This document shows positions 32,410-43,708 of a DNA stretch of 64,000 bases, one piece after another. Below the pieces are notes generated by a model, which searched no databases, was not told where the DNA came from, and saw only the letters and a program-made list of their open reading frames with translations. Where the stretch lies: assembly GCA_033439765.1 (NCBI GenBank), contig JAULSN010000012.1, positions 1 to 64,000 on the forward strand. The letters are read 5' to 3'. Source of the stretch: Lasiosphaeria ovina. Taxonomy: Eukaryota; Ascomycota; Sordariomycetes; Sordariales; Lasiosphaeriaceae. Positions within the stretch are counted from its first letter, which is position 1; every line of letters starts with the position of its first letter. A program made the translations under genes and the position numbers.

Positions 32410-33552
32410 ATAACCCCTGATACGCCTCAACAAGCTTACGTGAGAACCAGCGACGAGGCCATGCCGCATCAAACTGCAGAAACTCAACATGGACATGGGC
32501 CATCTGAAGCAATGACAAGTAATACCATGTTACGGGGGTCAACAGTAACTATTGGCGTCCTATGGAGCGTTTCGAGATTGTTCGCCTCGAGTTCGAGTGT
32601 GTGGTCATCTCAACTCGGCAGAGGAGGTACCGCTATATCTTTGCAGGCCGGGCGAGCTTTCCGTGAATGGCCGGCGAGTTCGTCGTCAGTTAAAAGTGTG
32701 TTCCCATGACAATATCTGGTGTATAGGTACTTTCCTTTCCTTTTTACTAGAATAAGACCTAATCGGGAGCTTGACTCGATACCCCGGCCGGGTCTCGTGA
32801 TGACGCCACGGCGTAACTAGGCAATACCTAGTCAAAATATGCATCTAAAATTACGTCTCTCCTCATAGGTCCAATTGATATCTACTGACCTGGAAGCTCG
32901 AATCTGGGTCCCGGCTGGAAATTGGTTTCCCAACCAGGCTGATGCTCTAGCTCAAATCCACTTCCGCACATCTTTGACACTTCCCACTACTTAACTCGCC
33001 GCCAATTCCTAATGACCAGCTCCATTTGTAGAAAATGCTTAAGAGACGCGAGCCAAAGCTAAACTCCAGGGTCTCGGAGATGTCCGGCAAGATCAACAAG
33101 GGCATGCAAGGTAGCCATGTTTCCCCTGGGAGCCTGCGTCAGCGCGATGAGCTCCTGTTGCGTATAACACATGTAATCACGGCTGCGTGACCAGGCAAGC
33201 TGAATGCTAAAAAAAAAAACCGAGACCGCAAAGTTTCAGTGGTCGGTGCTGGAGGCTAAATGAGACCTAACAGTTCCTAGCACTTTAAAAACAATTCTAC
33301 GTTGATTGGCATAGATCCAAAGATAGTGCAGATGCACGATATGTTAGCGTCAAAAGGTCAGACGACTGGATCGTACGAAATACGTAGAGGAATACCCGGC
33401 AATGGGGCGTGCCGATCGAGATTGCTGCCTAGAACTAATGTTACTAATCGTTGCCCAACCGCCCAAAGCAAATCCAACAAGGCATTGAATTTTTGACTCC
33501 GTATGGACTTTCCGTGAGCGGAGTGACCTCAACGTCAATCAGCATTGCAAAT
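32410..33552. other. Degenerate region after the NLR pseudogene
   Basis: No intact gene. It probably contains decayed C-terminal NLR sequence in mixed frames up to about 32700, and it holds the HET relic listed separately. The last 200 bases serve as promoter for the following HET gene. Confidence 0.5.
33004..33092 (-). pseudogene. Relic of the 3' end of a HET-domain gene
   Basis: This stretch matches the last codons of the HET gene at 36648-38465, at 36662-36782. Shared segments include AATGACCAGCTCCAT and GCGAGCCAAAGCTAAACTC. About 30 bases present in the intact gene are missing, between short CTC repeats. Only about 90 bases can be recognised, so this is the stub of a former paralogous copy on the same strand as the intact gene. 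Confidence 0.8.
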
Positions 33553-35786
33553 ATGTCATTTTGCGGGCCATGCGAAGATATCTTTATTCGCCAGGCGGTT
33601 TCTCTCGACAAGAATTTCGACCATCACCGGACATGGCGCAGCTTCCTGGCAGCCGCGGACCAGGGCTGCCCCGTTTGTTGGCGGAAGTTTGACACCTTAG
33701 CACCAGACCGCCGGGCATTGTTACGGCAGCTTGGTGCAAAATGGGACCAGGACCTATCAATCCATTCAACCCGATGCGCAACCACCGTCAGATTCACCAT
33801 GAACAGCGCAGGGTGCCTGTACATGGCCTTCTGGTCCCAAAGCGACGCAGAGTATATCCCGTTCCCCGATGGGCAGGAGTGTCCAGATCCGCGATATTTC
33901 CTCGGTCGCCACCTTCGCACTCTTGCCTTTGTACCTTCTGGTAAGTTTAGGTTCTCACCGATTGGGGCGCCTGTCACGGAATTTGAGTCCGTATTATTAC
34001 CGAGTTTGCTAATTGGAAGCCAGAGGAGGGAGATGGATACGTTGCTCCCCTCCAAGGAACGAATTCGTCCTCAACATCTACCTGGAACAATGTACAATCC
34101 TGGATAGGTAAATGCGAGTCCGATCACAAGGAATGTGCTGGCCGGAGTGATGCAGGCTGGTATCCAACGCGCCTGATTGATCTTGGGGCTCAGGATCAGC
34201 AATCCGCCATCTCTGACATGTTCAGAGTGGTTGAAAGGGGTGAAATGTCGTCGGGAGAACAGTACACCACACTCAGCCACCGATGGGATACGATGCAAAC
34301 TGCGCGGTTGACAGTCACCACCATGCCCACATATCGATCTGGGGTTTCTATTTCAACGCTCTCAAGGACATTCCAAGACGCAATTGCTGTCACACGACGC
34401 CTTAAGCTTCGGTACATATGGATCGACTCACTGTGCATTGTCCAAGACGGAGATGATGGCCGCGACTGGGCAATCGAGTCTACGCAAATGGATAAGGTTT
34501 ATCTGAACAGCTTCGTCAACATAGCAGCGAGCGTGGCCTCCGGAAAGGAGGGTCTTTTCTTTGAAAGAGACATTGCTTGGTCGGAGAGACTACAACTGGA
34601 CCTGAAAATCGATCGGGGGGACGGCAGAACCACTAGCGGCAGCTTCCTCCATGTCCCCTACCACAACTGGGAGCGTATCGACATGTCGCCTCTTTCGCAA
34701 AGAGGCTGGGTTCTGCAGGAGCAGCTATTGTCCCCTCGCATTTTGCATTTCGACCGAAGAGAGGTCTTCTGGGAATGCTGCCAGGCGGTTGCCAGCGAGA
34801 ATCTTCCACGCGGATGGCCGAACATTGACGCCGACAAAATGGACAAGGTTGCCATGATAGTGGCCAGGAAGCGGCTAAATCCATTGAACGACAATTTATG
34901 GGCCCATGCCAACGACAATGACGCCCCAGTCACAGGTTTCGCAGGCGAAGGCCTCCACTACATACTGTGGTTCGGTCTTGTGCTAAAATACAGTGCCTGC
35001 CAACTGTCGTATGAGAGCGATCGACTTGTTGCCATATCTGGCGTGGCTAGATACCTGAAGACTATCAACAAGGATCAGTATGTGGCCGGCCTGTGGCGCA
35101 GGCATCTGGAGAAGGAATTAGCCTGGTCGACTATTCGTCCTCTGCCTGCCGACGCGTCTTACCCGTATTATGCGCCATCCTTTTCCTGGACGTCAGTCAA
35201 TGGGCTCGTCGAACCCGCGACCCATCTCACCAGCGGAAAGCCTCTCGTACAAGTCCATCCCGTTCACATGCCTTCAGCCAGCAATCCAACCGCCGGACCT
35301 GCGCAGCGGGACCAGCCATTTCAACACGACGTCTTCGGCCCCATCACAGGGTCGACAGTGCAGATCAAAGTCACAGGACAGCTCAAGTCCATGTCCATGC
35401 TCACGTATGGTGGATCATGGTACCTACTCCCCTCTGGTAGTTCTCGCAGCCCGCCGCCGCCAAATACTATCACCTCTACGGTTGAAAACGAAGCCTTCGA
35501 GGCGGAGTTGGACCACACGGTGGAAAACGCCCAAGTGGCGTCATTCCAGGCTAAAACGTTCTACTACGTGCCGTGGCTTGTCTATGAAACAAGAAATGTC
35601 ATACAATGCTGCTTAATCTTGGAAGAGCACGACCGAGATATGAGACAGTTTCGTCGCATAGGCATCTGCAAGCCCCTCCCCGCGCACCAGCACAAATCAC
35701 CTCTTCTGCTTCAAGAAGATCCGCATCGGGACCTCCTGCCAGGCTATGATAAGAAGACAACACTGCACACGATATACATTATATGA
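33553..35786 (+). CDS. HET-domain protein (heterokaryon incompatibility type)
   Basis: A HET-domain (PF06985) protein of 716 residues. The HET domain is found in fungal incompatibility proteins that trigger cell death on non-self contact. Exons are 33553-33940 and 34024-35786; the intron of 83 nt has a GTAAGT donor and CCAG acceptor, and splicing restores the WIGKCESDHKEC...WYPTRLIDLG lead-in. HET motifs follow: YTTLSHRW (210-217), YIWIDSLCIVQD (about 260-271), a DW segment, NIAASVASG and RGWVLQEQLLSPRILHF. The N-terminus has a CxxC pair (CGPCEDIF) and CPVC. The C-terminal 300 residues have no domain I recognise. The gene is intact and unmutated, unlike the NLR pseudogene just upstream. The partner that activates it is not evident. 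Confidence 0.9.
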
Positions 35787-36647
35787 GGCATGTTGCTTCC
35801 CTGGTGCGGATCTCTCAGGAATGCTGATTTCGATCGAGTAGGATATCACCAAGCGACGCGGTAGTACCCTCCCAGGTGGTGGGAGCCATGTGTGTTATCC
35901 TGGAGTATAGTTTAGAACTATTTGTCGTCTCCCGTACGACAGCAGGAGGCGGGGGCTATCGCGCGGTTCTTTCCGTTGCTGTTACTTTGACACTGTCGGT
36001 ATCCATGGCGGTTACTGAGGACGGTTCGTTGCTGGGCAGCCGACGCCGGATGGCCGGGTGGGGATGCATGACGCGCAGCGGGGACAGGCTGGTGCCGGTA
36101 CTCCAGGTCTTGATCTTATCCAAGTTATGGTCATATACCTTTCTCGGTTGCCTTGATAGCAGATCTACAGATGTGTCGGCCCACGCTCTCGGTGGGAACT
36201 TGAAGGGTGCTGGGAGAGCTCACTGGTCTTTTGCACATAACTGCCAACAGAAAGCGGCGAATCATGGAAGTTGCTTCCTCTCTCACTAAAGTCAGTCGGC
36301 GTCTTTCTAAGGGTGTTCAAACAGTGGAATGCACTGAAGTAAAATACAAAACACGGCCCATCTCGATAATGTCACTACTGACGGCGTACCTTGCTTTCTC
36401 TTCCTCGTGGGCTTTGGAAAAATAGTAGAAGGGCGATCGTCTTCTTCAATTTCTGGATCTGGCAGCGAGTCAGAATACATGATTGTCGCTAGCGAGCTCA
36501 GCCATGTCATAATCAGCGGGCCACAAAGGTCGTCATTGACGAGGGGATAAGTGGCCGAGGAAAAGGGGGTTACTTACGCACAACCAAAAGGGGGTAAACA
36601 AGCAGCTCACCACGGGCCCTTCCGCGAATTGCTAGCACTCCCAACCA
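35787..36647. other. Spacer between two convergent HET genes
   Basis: The 3' flanks of two convergent HET genes. A 137-codon open frame at 35876-36289 has no motif and no splice context, so it is not called. Nothing else was recognised. Confidence 0.5.
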
Positions 36648-38465
36648 TTATACTCGGGGGTAATTCTTAATGACCAGCTCCATCTTGTGGAAGATGCTCG
36701 AGAGATGCGAGCCAAAGCTAAACTCGACAGTCAAGCAGAGGCGTTCCGGAAGCTCCAGGGTCTGAGAGATGTCTGGCAAGATTTCTGGGTCGTTGAATCT
36801 CTTGCGGACATCGTCAAGGTCAGTCCCGTTGGCGAACGAGAACCATGGCCGCGTGTAGGCCGGGGCGGTCCCGAAGGGGTTCTGGGGCAGCGGCTCGAGG
36901 CCGACGACGATGAAGCTGGCTATGTCGCGTAGGATCGCGATCTTGGTTCTGAAGTGGAAGTTGACGAGAAAACAGCCCAGGACGATGCGGCGTTCTAGTT
37001 TTGTCACGTCCAGGCTCGCGGCTCGCAGGTTATCGTCGTCGTCTATCTCATCGAAGACGACCATATAGACCTCCTGCGACGGCCGGTCCTGGTTATCAGA
37101 CCGGGACCAGGTCGCGTCGAAGCCCACTAGCTCCAGCCAACCCTTAGGTGACACTCGGCGGAGGACGGACGGGTAGATGAACATGCCGGCGATGGGTTCC
37201 GAGGCCCGCGGGACCGGCCCGACGAAAATCAGCTGCTCGTCCATGTTCATGTAGTGTGCTTCAACGGCGATCCACGCCTTTTCCGTTAGGTTGTCCCAAG
37301 TGAGGCTGTCATTGTTGTTGGTCCCTGCGACGTATGCCCTGTGAGCGGCGGTCAGGCTGCCGCAGGGGACAGAGAAGTGGTTGTCCCTGATCTCGAGGAG
37401 GAGGTCGGGGCAGACGCGAGCGTACTGCTCCTCGAGGCCTGAGACTCGCTGTAGGAGAGTGGCGTAGATGCAGCCCAGCCCTTCGTAGCGGTTGTGGCAC
37501 TGGAGGATGGCGAGGAACACGGACTGCGACCTGTCGCCGGGGAAGGGAGCCAGGCGCATGGGGATGCGGATACCGCGGTTGGTCACGTCGATGGGGTGGA
37601 GGTTGATGCGCGCTTTGAACTGCGGCCGGTCAATGTTGTGCGAGCCCCTGAAGGGCCTCGGCGACGTCGCCAGCAAGCCCCAGTACGGCTTCGAAGCGGC
37701 CTCGGACTTCTCGGCGCGCCAGGCCAGAATGGTCTCGTCGTCGGATATCTTCAGGAACTCGGACTGCAGCCTCAGAAATGCCTTCTGCTCACCCTCTCCG
37801 TAGAGCAGAGGCATGTTGACGTCAAAGAGGCCCATCAAGCAGTAGGCCAGGTCTTCGGGCCGAGTTGTGACGCGCCTCGAGGCCCACGCCATCTTGGACG
37901 CAACCGAGATGGAACTAAGAGTCTCTTTCCCATTGAGAACCCGTCTTGGTATTCCTGTTTTGACCTCAATGGGGCCAGCGAGCGATTCTGTGGTGCCGAG
38001 GGTGGTCCAGTCGCGCGCGAGGAAGATGACGTTGGCCGGGGCGATGAGCTCCTGGAGCGTCCACCCCCTGGTGAACCACCTGCAGTTCCAAAAATGCTGC
38101 GATGCCCACTGCGAACTGTCGTGGAGGTTTACGTCTGCGTCCGCGTCTGCAAGATAGGCGTAGCAGACCCCTGCGCCTCGGTACCACTGGAACATGGAGT
38201 TGATGGCCTCGGACAGGTCGGCGCTGCTCGTCTTGTCGATGCAGCACGTGTCGATCCAGATGTAGCCATAACCCTGCTGCTGCGCCAGCTTGGCGCTGTT
38301 CACCAGCTTGGCGAACCCCTTCAACTTGCTGGCATGTCCTCGCGGGCCCATCATGTCCTGCAGAGTGACCTCTTCGTCCTCCCAGGTGTGCGACAGAATG
38401 GCATACGGCGGGACATCTCCGAGGAACGCCTTGAGTTCTAGAGTGCCCGTCTCGAGGAGGCGCAT
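36648..38465 (-). CDS. HET-domain protein, HET-E/HET-D-type N-terminus
   Basis: A single exon of 605 residues. Its HET domain starts almost at the N-terminus, the arrangement of vegetative-incompatibility HET-E/D/R-type proteins, but without NACHT or WD40 domains attached. Motifs are MRLLETGTLELKAF, PYAILSHTWEDEEV (about 20-33), YIWIDTCCIDKTSSADLSEA (about 68-87), MFQWYRGAGVCYAYLAD, WFTRGWTLQELIAP (about 130-143) and the RVTTRPEDLAYCLMGLFDVNMPLLYGEG block, followed by EFLKISDDETILAW. The rest of the protein is conserved in this subfamily but functionally undefined. A remnant of a second copy lies at 33004-33092. The gene is divergent from the ankyrin gene. Confidence 0.92.
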   Translation of the reverse strand: MRLLETGTLELKAFLGDVPPYAILSHTWEDEEVTLQDMMGPRGHASKLKGFAKLVNSAKLAQQQGYGYIWIDTCCIDKTSSADLSEAINSMFQWYRGAGVCYAYLADADADVNLHDSSQWASQHFWNCRWFTRGWTLQELIAPANVIFLARDWTTLGTTESLAGPIEVKTGIPRRVLNGKETLSSISVASKMAWASRRVTTRPEDLAYCLMGLFDVNMPLLYGEGEQKAFLRLQSEFLKISDDETILAWRAEKSEAASKPYWGLLATSPRPFRGSHNIDRPQFKARINLHPIDVTNRGIRIPMRLAPFPGDRSQSVFLAILQCHNRYEGLGCIYATLLQRVSGLEEQYARVCPDLLLEIRDNHFSVPCGSLTAAHRAYVAGTNNNDSLTWDNLTEKAWIAVEAHYMNMDEQLIFVGPVPRASEPIAGMFIYPSVLRRVSPKGWLELVGFDATWSRSDNQDRPSQEVYMVVFDEIDDDDNLRAASLDVTKLERRIVLGCFLVNFHFRTKIAILRDIASFIVVGLEPLPQNPFGTAPAYTRPWFSFANGTDLDDVRKRFNDPEILPDISQTLELPERLCLTVEFSFGSHLSSIFHKMELVIKNYPRV

Positions 38466-38790
38466 GTTCTGGTGTGGTTGGGGGGCGTCAAGGGGCTGCT
38501 TGTTTGTTTTGTTTTGTTTTGTGGCTGCTACTCAATAGTATTCCACGAGCGGGAAAATGGAGTCATGTCATGAACGTCGGCACTTCGATGCAGGTGAGCG
38601 CGCCACACTCACGTGATTTCAGGTAGCACTGGGCTGTGTGCATGGCTGGAATCGCTTGGAAATGAAATGGGGAGCATAAGGCTCTGCGGCTGTCTGCAAT
38701 CGCCGTTGCTGTCCCCGAACCATCACCATTGCTCCATCCCGACCACCTCAAACCAGGACTACAACCTCGTCGCGAAAGTGTCGAATCGAC
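38466..38790. other. Divergent promoter of HET and ankyrin genes
   Basis: This 325-base spacer must serve both divergent genes. A GTTTT-type short repeat lies near 38500-38520. No coding sequence. Confidence 0.55.
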
Positions 38791-40886
38791 ATGGCCGAGG
38801 CGCTCGCTGCCGTGGGCCTCCGTCTCGCGCGCGAGGCCTACTCGTTCGTCTGGGCGATAAAAGACGCACCACGAGACACGCAGGACTTTGCAGCCCTCAT
38901 CGACGACATCCGCCGGGCCATGGAGATCGTCCGGGCGTACATTGCCCAGCACGCAACGATGCCTGCCGCCCACCCGGACCTACCAGCGTCCTTGACAGAT
39001 GGCGTCCGGAACTTGGTAGAGCGCACTCGAAGCCATGCAAACCAAGGTCCAGGCGTCAAGCAGCCATCTTAGTGCCCTTCAGTCTCTGAACAGCCGACTC
39101 CTGGAGAGGATCTCGAATATCGAGACGTCAGACGCCGCAATAGACAGCGAAGCCCTTGCCGCAATCGTCCGGGCAGAGATGCAGAATGTGTTGCTGTCCC
39201 TTGGCGGCAGCGTCCTTCCTGGCCGGCCAGTGACAGATGGCCCACTGGCCCAATCTGCCCAGAGAATTCCTGACCAGATTGGAAGGGACTTCCTATTGTC
39301 CGAGGAATCGGGGCGAGATGCGGGTACGAGCACAAGTACCCAAGACGCTGAACCTCAAAGTCATGAGCGTCTTTCTATGGACCTAGCCGACTTTGGTCCA
39401 AGCACTAGATCGATAAGACCAACCAAGCAGACCACTAGATTCTCTCGCCAGTTTCTAGGAGGCATGGGTGTTTTGGAAGTAACCGTCACCACGATTAAAC
39501 AACCCCTGGATCACGGTTCTGGACGCCGTGGGACGCGAAAAACGGTCATCAAGGTCACCTTCCGCCCCGCCGCATGGCTCCCTCTCGTCGGTGTGGAAAC
39601 GTCTCTCAAGCTAGAGGCTGGCCACAGGGGTTTCAACAATATCCAGCCCGGCTTGAGATGGTTCTCGGTCGTCCCTAATGATTCTCTCGTGTTTGAAAGT
39701 ATAAAATTGGGGGATCTCGACAACCTCAAATACCTCTTCACACACGGGCTTGCTTCCCCGTTTGATCAAAACGACGATGGACTGACCCCACCCCATGTGA
39801 GATCTCCCATTTTCATTATCTAATACCTACCTTGAGCACTTGATTACTCGATCAAAGGTCAGGCAGTCAGTTACTCACCTTCATATCTCAGCACGCCGCC
39901 GCGGTTGCAAACTCTGAGATCTGCAGCTACTTGATCAGTGAGGGCGCAGATTTGGCAGCATCCGACAGGTAAGTTGAGCCAGAAGCGCCAGTCCTTGTTT
40001 GTCGTTGAATATTGGTTTCCTTGTTGATATATTATGACCCGCTCCGTGCGCCCTTGGTTAACTATTTTGTAGATGGGGCTGGCGGCCTCTGGATACCTTT
40101 CACTTACTGGCCACTGAGCAGATTTCCTTAGGCGCAACAGTAGAACACAGCCGCAGCCAACCTTCCCTGCAAGATTATATGCATTGTTGTCGAATTTTGA
40201 CTACTACGGCCCATGATAGCTCCGACACTTTCGACGATTATCCGATCATTTTTATGAACACAAATGGATCATCCTCCCGTGAAATTGGGGGTTCAGAAGC
40301 GACTTTGGAGAGCCGCCCCGAGTTTACTAGACAATGGTGTTGCTCTTTGATCCAACAGGGGGTCCAGTACCCAGACCATCCCGTTCTTGGACTACAAGAG
40401 ATAGGAATGACGCTTCTTCATGTGAAAGCCTCCGACGGAGAATTGGGTTTATGGGGACTCCATATGCTGGTATTCTGTGGTGCCGACGTCAATGCGGTGG
40501 GTGCAGAAGGCGAGACTGCCTTGGCTTTACTACTTCAGAATGAAGTAGACCGGCGAAACCGACGCATTCTCCGCAACTGCCTCCGCTTTCTTCTTGCCTA
40601 CGGTGCCAACCCCATCATGGTCGATTACTACGGACGGACACCGTTAACACGTGCCTTCAAGTCCGGAGTCCTTGAAGACTGGATCGCTGAGCTCGAATAT
40701 GCAGGCTACGACCTCCATGACATTGCCGAGAAGGATCGGAGGCTCCCGGAGCAGTTCCGGGACGAGTCCTTGGCTAAGCAGAGGCGAGGAGCTATATCGA
40801 CCTCGCTCGACAACAGCCATATTGATTACCAACGTTTGCCGACACGGCGGGCTCCGTGGACTGGGGTAACGGAACGGGAAGAGTGA
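38791..40886 (+). CDS. Ankyrin-repeat protein with a fungal STAND-like N-terminal domain, +1 frameshift
   Basis: Modelled exons are 38791-39796, 39892-39968 and 40073-40886, giving about 631 residues. The frame changes at about 39028. The first 79 codons (MAEALAAVGLRLAREAYSF, a helical start like fungal NLR N-terminal domains) end in VERT. The next frame continues EAMQTKVQASSSHLSALQ, as if one extra base were present. The middle carries GVLEVTVTTIKQ and RTVIKVTFRPAAWLPLVGVE-like sequence of unknown role. The C-terminal half has ankyrin motifs: SIKLGDLDNLKYLFTHGLAS, the spliced HHAAAVANSEICSYLISEGA, GLHMLVFCGADVNAVGAEGETAL and YGRTPLTRAF. Both downstream introns have GT-AG ends and keep frame. 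Either the assembly has an error or the gene is recently broken. Its partner may be the divergent HET gene, but that is only adjacency. Confidence 0.72.
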
Positions 40887-41475
40887 AGAAATGGTCATAG
40901 CCGCTACGGGGGAGCGAGCTGCCTTCACGACGCACAGATCCATGCATCATCATGTATTTACAAGTAATTATTTCTCCGACTTGCATTTCTCACAGCCATG
41001 GCACTTCAATGACAGATTGCTCGGCACCGCCAGCCTCTGCCGGCTCGCGCTTTGCTCGTGTGGCGGTTTCGAAAGCAATGCGGTGCAGATAGCTCGGACC
41101 GCCTGAAACAAGTCGACGTGTTTACCGCGCCGCCTCATTGGGCAAACAGACGGCTGGGAATGGCCGGGTAGCACACGCCCACCACCAGCTCGGCACTCTT
41201 CCCCACACCCGCATCTCTCCCAGGCTAGCCATAGGGCGGCAGGACGGGACGAAGGAGACCAGACCACATAGCATCTCGAATCTGTGCCGCTAAATCTCTC
41301 CCTCCCCCGCCCCCAAAGCGGCTTATAACAGGGGGCTGGGCCACACCAAGCGGCGGTCGGTCCCGACAGCGCGGATGCAACTCTGCTGGCAATCTGCTTG
41401 CAATAAAGGCTCTGGTGACGCCCGCGAGCGGGAAGAGGCTAGCCCTTTGTCAGTTACAGCCTAACACCTGGCACG
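40887..41475. other. Intergenic region before the membrane protein gene
   Basis: Promoter-like and 3' flanking sequence. Open frames of about 100 codons on either strand lack motifs. No gene is called. Confidence 0.5.
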
Positions 41476-42771
41476 ATGCAGACGCGACGCAGCAAGCTGG
41501 GTTTTGTTCCTGGCCGAGAAAACATGGTGAATCCCCCGAGGGCGGCGTTCCGGAGGGAAGAGTTGGCAGAGAACAAAGAAACAATCCACATCCGCCAAGG
41601 TCCAGTGCTTCCCCCTCCGGTCTTTGGCGTCCCGCCGGGGAAGCCGCCGTTTATCGGGAGGCCGGCGACATTCTGGACCAAGACTGTAACGAGCACGAGC
41701 ACGGATTCCGAGCTGCCAGCTCCCGTCTCATCACCGACTTTCCCCTCTGTGCCAACAGCTCCAGCTCCAGCGACCACCCCCACCTCCAACTTGTCTCCGA
41801 GCCCGACATTACCAACGGAAACCCCGCAGCATGCCTCAACATACTCGACCCCTACGCCGACAACCCATGACGGAGTCGGATTGCTGCCCTCCACGCTGTG
41901 GACAGCCACATCTACAGGTGCCACTTCTCATATACCGACGACAGCCAGGGTCACGCATACTAACACTTCGATGCAGACCCGGGACACGCCAGCACAAACC
42001 CCGCCGAAGCCCTAGTCCCAGCCCCAAGCTCACCCACCAACAGCAACAAGTTATCCTCTGACCAAACAGCAGGCATCGTGATTGCCTCCATCTGTAAGCC
42101 CACCTCCCCCCTTAACATTCCCGTCATCCAAATCTAACCCATCTCGGCATCCAGTCGGCACCGTGTTCATCGTCGCAGCGCTGCTCTTCGCGTGGAGCCG
42201 GCGCAGCAGCCGCCACCGGCCGGACAGCGTGCTCGAAGAGCAGATCGACGACCCGCTGCTGCTCGAGGCGCGCGGCGGCCGGCGGCCCACGGCGGGCCGG
42301 CACAACAGCAACAGCAGGTCCATCTTCCAGCGCCCGCCGCCGCTGTCGGCGTCGGGCTCGTTCGTGGCCGCCATGTTCTCTCGCGGTGGTAACAACAACA
42401 GACCTGAAAGCGGGCGCAGGGGGAATATGCTGCTGCCGGCGTCGTTCTTCACCCGGCGGTCCGAGACCTCGGTTGCTGGTGTTGGTGCTGGGGCGGGCGG
42501 CGAGTCGATGCAGTCGGTCGCTGTGTCGGAGAACGAGAGCGTCTCGTCGCTGTGGACGGCGTCGTCCGAGGCTTATAACGGTGTTGCTGCTGCTGCTGCT
42601 GCTGCGGGGGGGTTCGTGTCGCCGACTGCGCTGCGGTATCCAAAAGCGTCGCTGCAGCTGCCGTTGCAGGGAGTGCGCGCGGCGTCGCGGCTGAGTGGTG
42701 GTGGCGGCGGTGGTGGAGGTCTTGCTGAGGAGGAGGACCTACGAGGTCGGACCTCGCCTGTGTCGGCGTGA
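41476..42771 (+). CDS. Single-pass membrane protein with Ser/Thr/Pro-rich ectodomain
   Basis: I do not recognise a named family. The layout is that of fungal wall-sensor or mid2-like proteins. Exons are 41476-41917, 41977-42093 and 42155-42771. The introns are 59 nt (GTGCCA donor, CTAAC branch, GCAG acceptor) and 61 nt (GTAAGC donor), and together they give one frame of 391 residues. Residues about 68-178 are rich in Ser, Thr and Pro and likely O-glycosylated. Residues about 180-200 form the single hydrophobic segment (AGIVIASIFGTVFIVAALLF). A basic stop-transfer stretch (WSRRSSRHR) follows, then a disordered cytoplasmic tail containing Ala and Gly runs. No N-terminal signal peptide is visible from this ATG, so either the topology is type III or a first exon is missing. 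Confidence 0.7.
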
Positions 42772-43057
42772 TGCGTTGTCGGAGTTTGGCTTGCGCGGGG
42801 GTGGTAGGTATGAAAGCATGGGGTCCGGCGGGGAGAGTCCGGGTTGGTGATCCCATTGTAAAAGCGCTGAATATTATCGCGGAGATTAAGCAAATTCCCA
42901 GTCTTATCTACTATTTGACAAGATCTTGGTGTCAAGGAGCGTGTCTTGGTATGTGAGGAACGCCCCTCAGCTAATACGAGATTGTGGAGCGCATTCACAG
43001 AGTCCAATTAGCAGTTCAGTTATAGACGGTGGCTGAATTCGCCATATAATTAAATAA

Positions 43058-43708
43058 TTACAGGGCTTCAAGCAGCAGGGCAACAGCAATTCCCGAGCCC
43101 ATCGTTACGCAACAGCCCACAGCTAGGCCCCGAACAGCCGCAACACCTCTCCTCTTGGTGGTCGTCGAGCCGTTCGAGGCCGGCAGGTGGTTGCCGTGGT
43201 TGGCGGCGGAGCGGTGGTGAAGTCGCCATGGGCCTCGAGATAGCAGTCGGCGAGGGCAGTGATGATGTTGAACAGGCTTTGTGGCCGACGTCGGGCGTCT
43301 CCTCCCAGGCAACCGGTCAGCTGGTCGACAGACCGAAATGGCGGCGCTGTTGGCCTCCCAGTACGACGTGACGGCCGCGAGGTACGCCGAGTAGCTGGAA
43401 AGGACGCTGGACGGGACGGCAGTGCTGAGGCCGCACCAGGATTTCGGATCCGTCACAGTGCAGCCGAAACGATAAGTGCATGTCGCCGTCTTGTCACACG
43501 TCTCAGCCATGGAGCCGCCACAGCCGCCATATGACCTGATGCCGATGAGCACGTACCCGGTTGGCTTCGGCATGGAGGAAAAATACTGCGCAATGTCCTC
43601 CGTGATGCACTGCCGCAGGTCGGGCGACTGCGTGCTTTCGGGCATGGCTTCGGCTTCTCTACCTACCGGCCATGGCATCTCTTCTTCTCTATCTAGTTCA
43701 ACTGTCAT
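43058..43708 (-). pseudogene. Degraded secreted-protein gene (infection-structure-like, GPI-tail)
   Basis: The 216-codon frame resembles fungal secreted proteins of the 'infection structure specific' kind. SPDLRQCITEDIAQYFSSMP, PTGYVLIGIRSYG, SWCGLSTAVPSSVL and SYSAYLAAVTSYWEANSAA follow their usual order. After about 43337 the sensible sequence (VDQLTGCLGGD, then SLFNIITALADCYLEAHGDF) is in another frame. The last 40 codons return to the first frame and end in a hydrophobic GPI-like tail (VGCCVTMGSGIAVALLLEAL). So there are two offsetting frame changes. The ORF start (MTVELDREEEMPW) has no signal peptide, unlike relatives. I conclude that the gene is decayed, though an unrecognised intron could explain part of it. 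Confidence 0.55.

Noticed and set aside
35876..36289. 137-codon plus-strand frame between the HET genes
   Set aside because: No motif, no signal peptide and no splice structure. It is in the expected 3' flank of two convergent genes.
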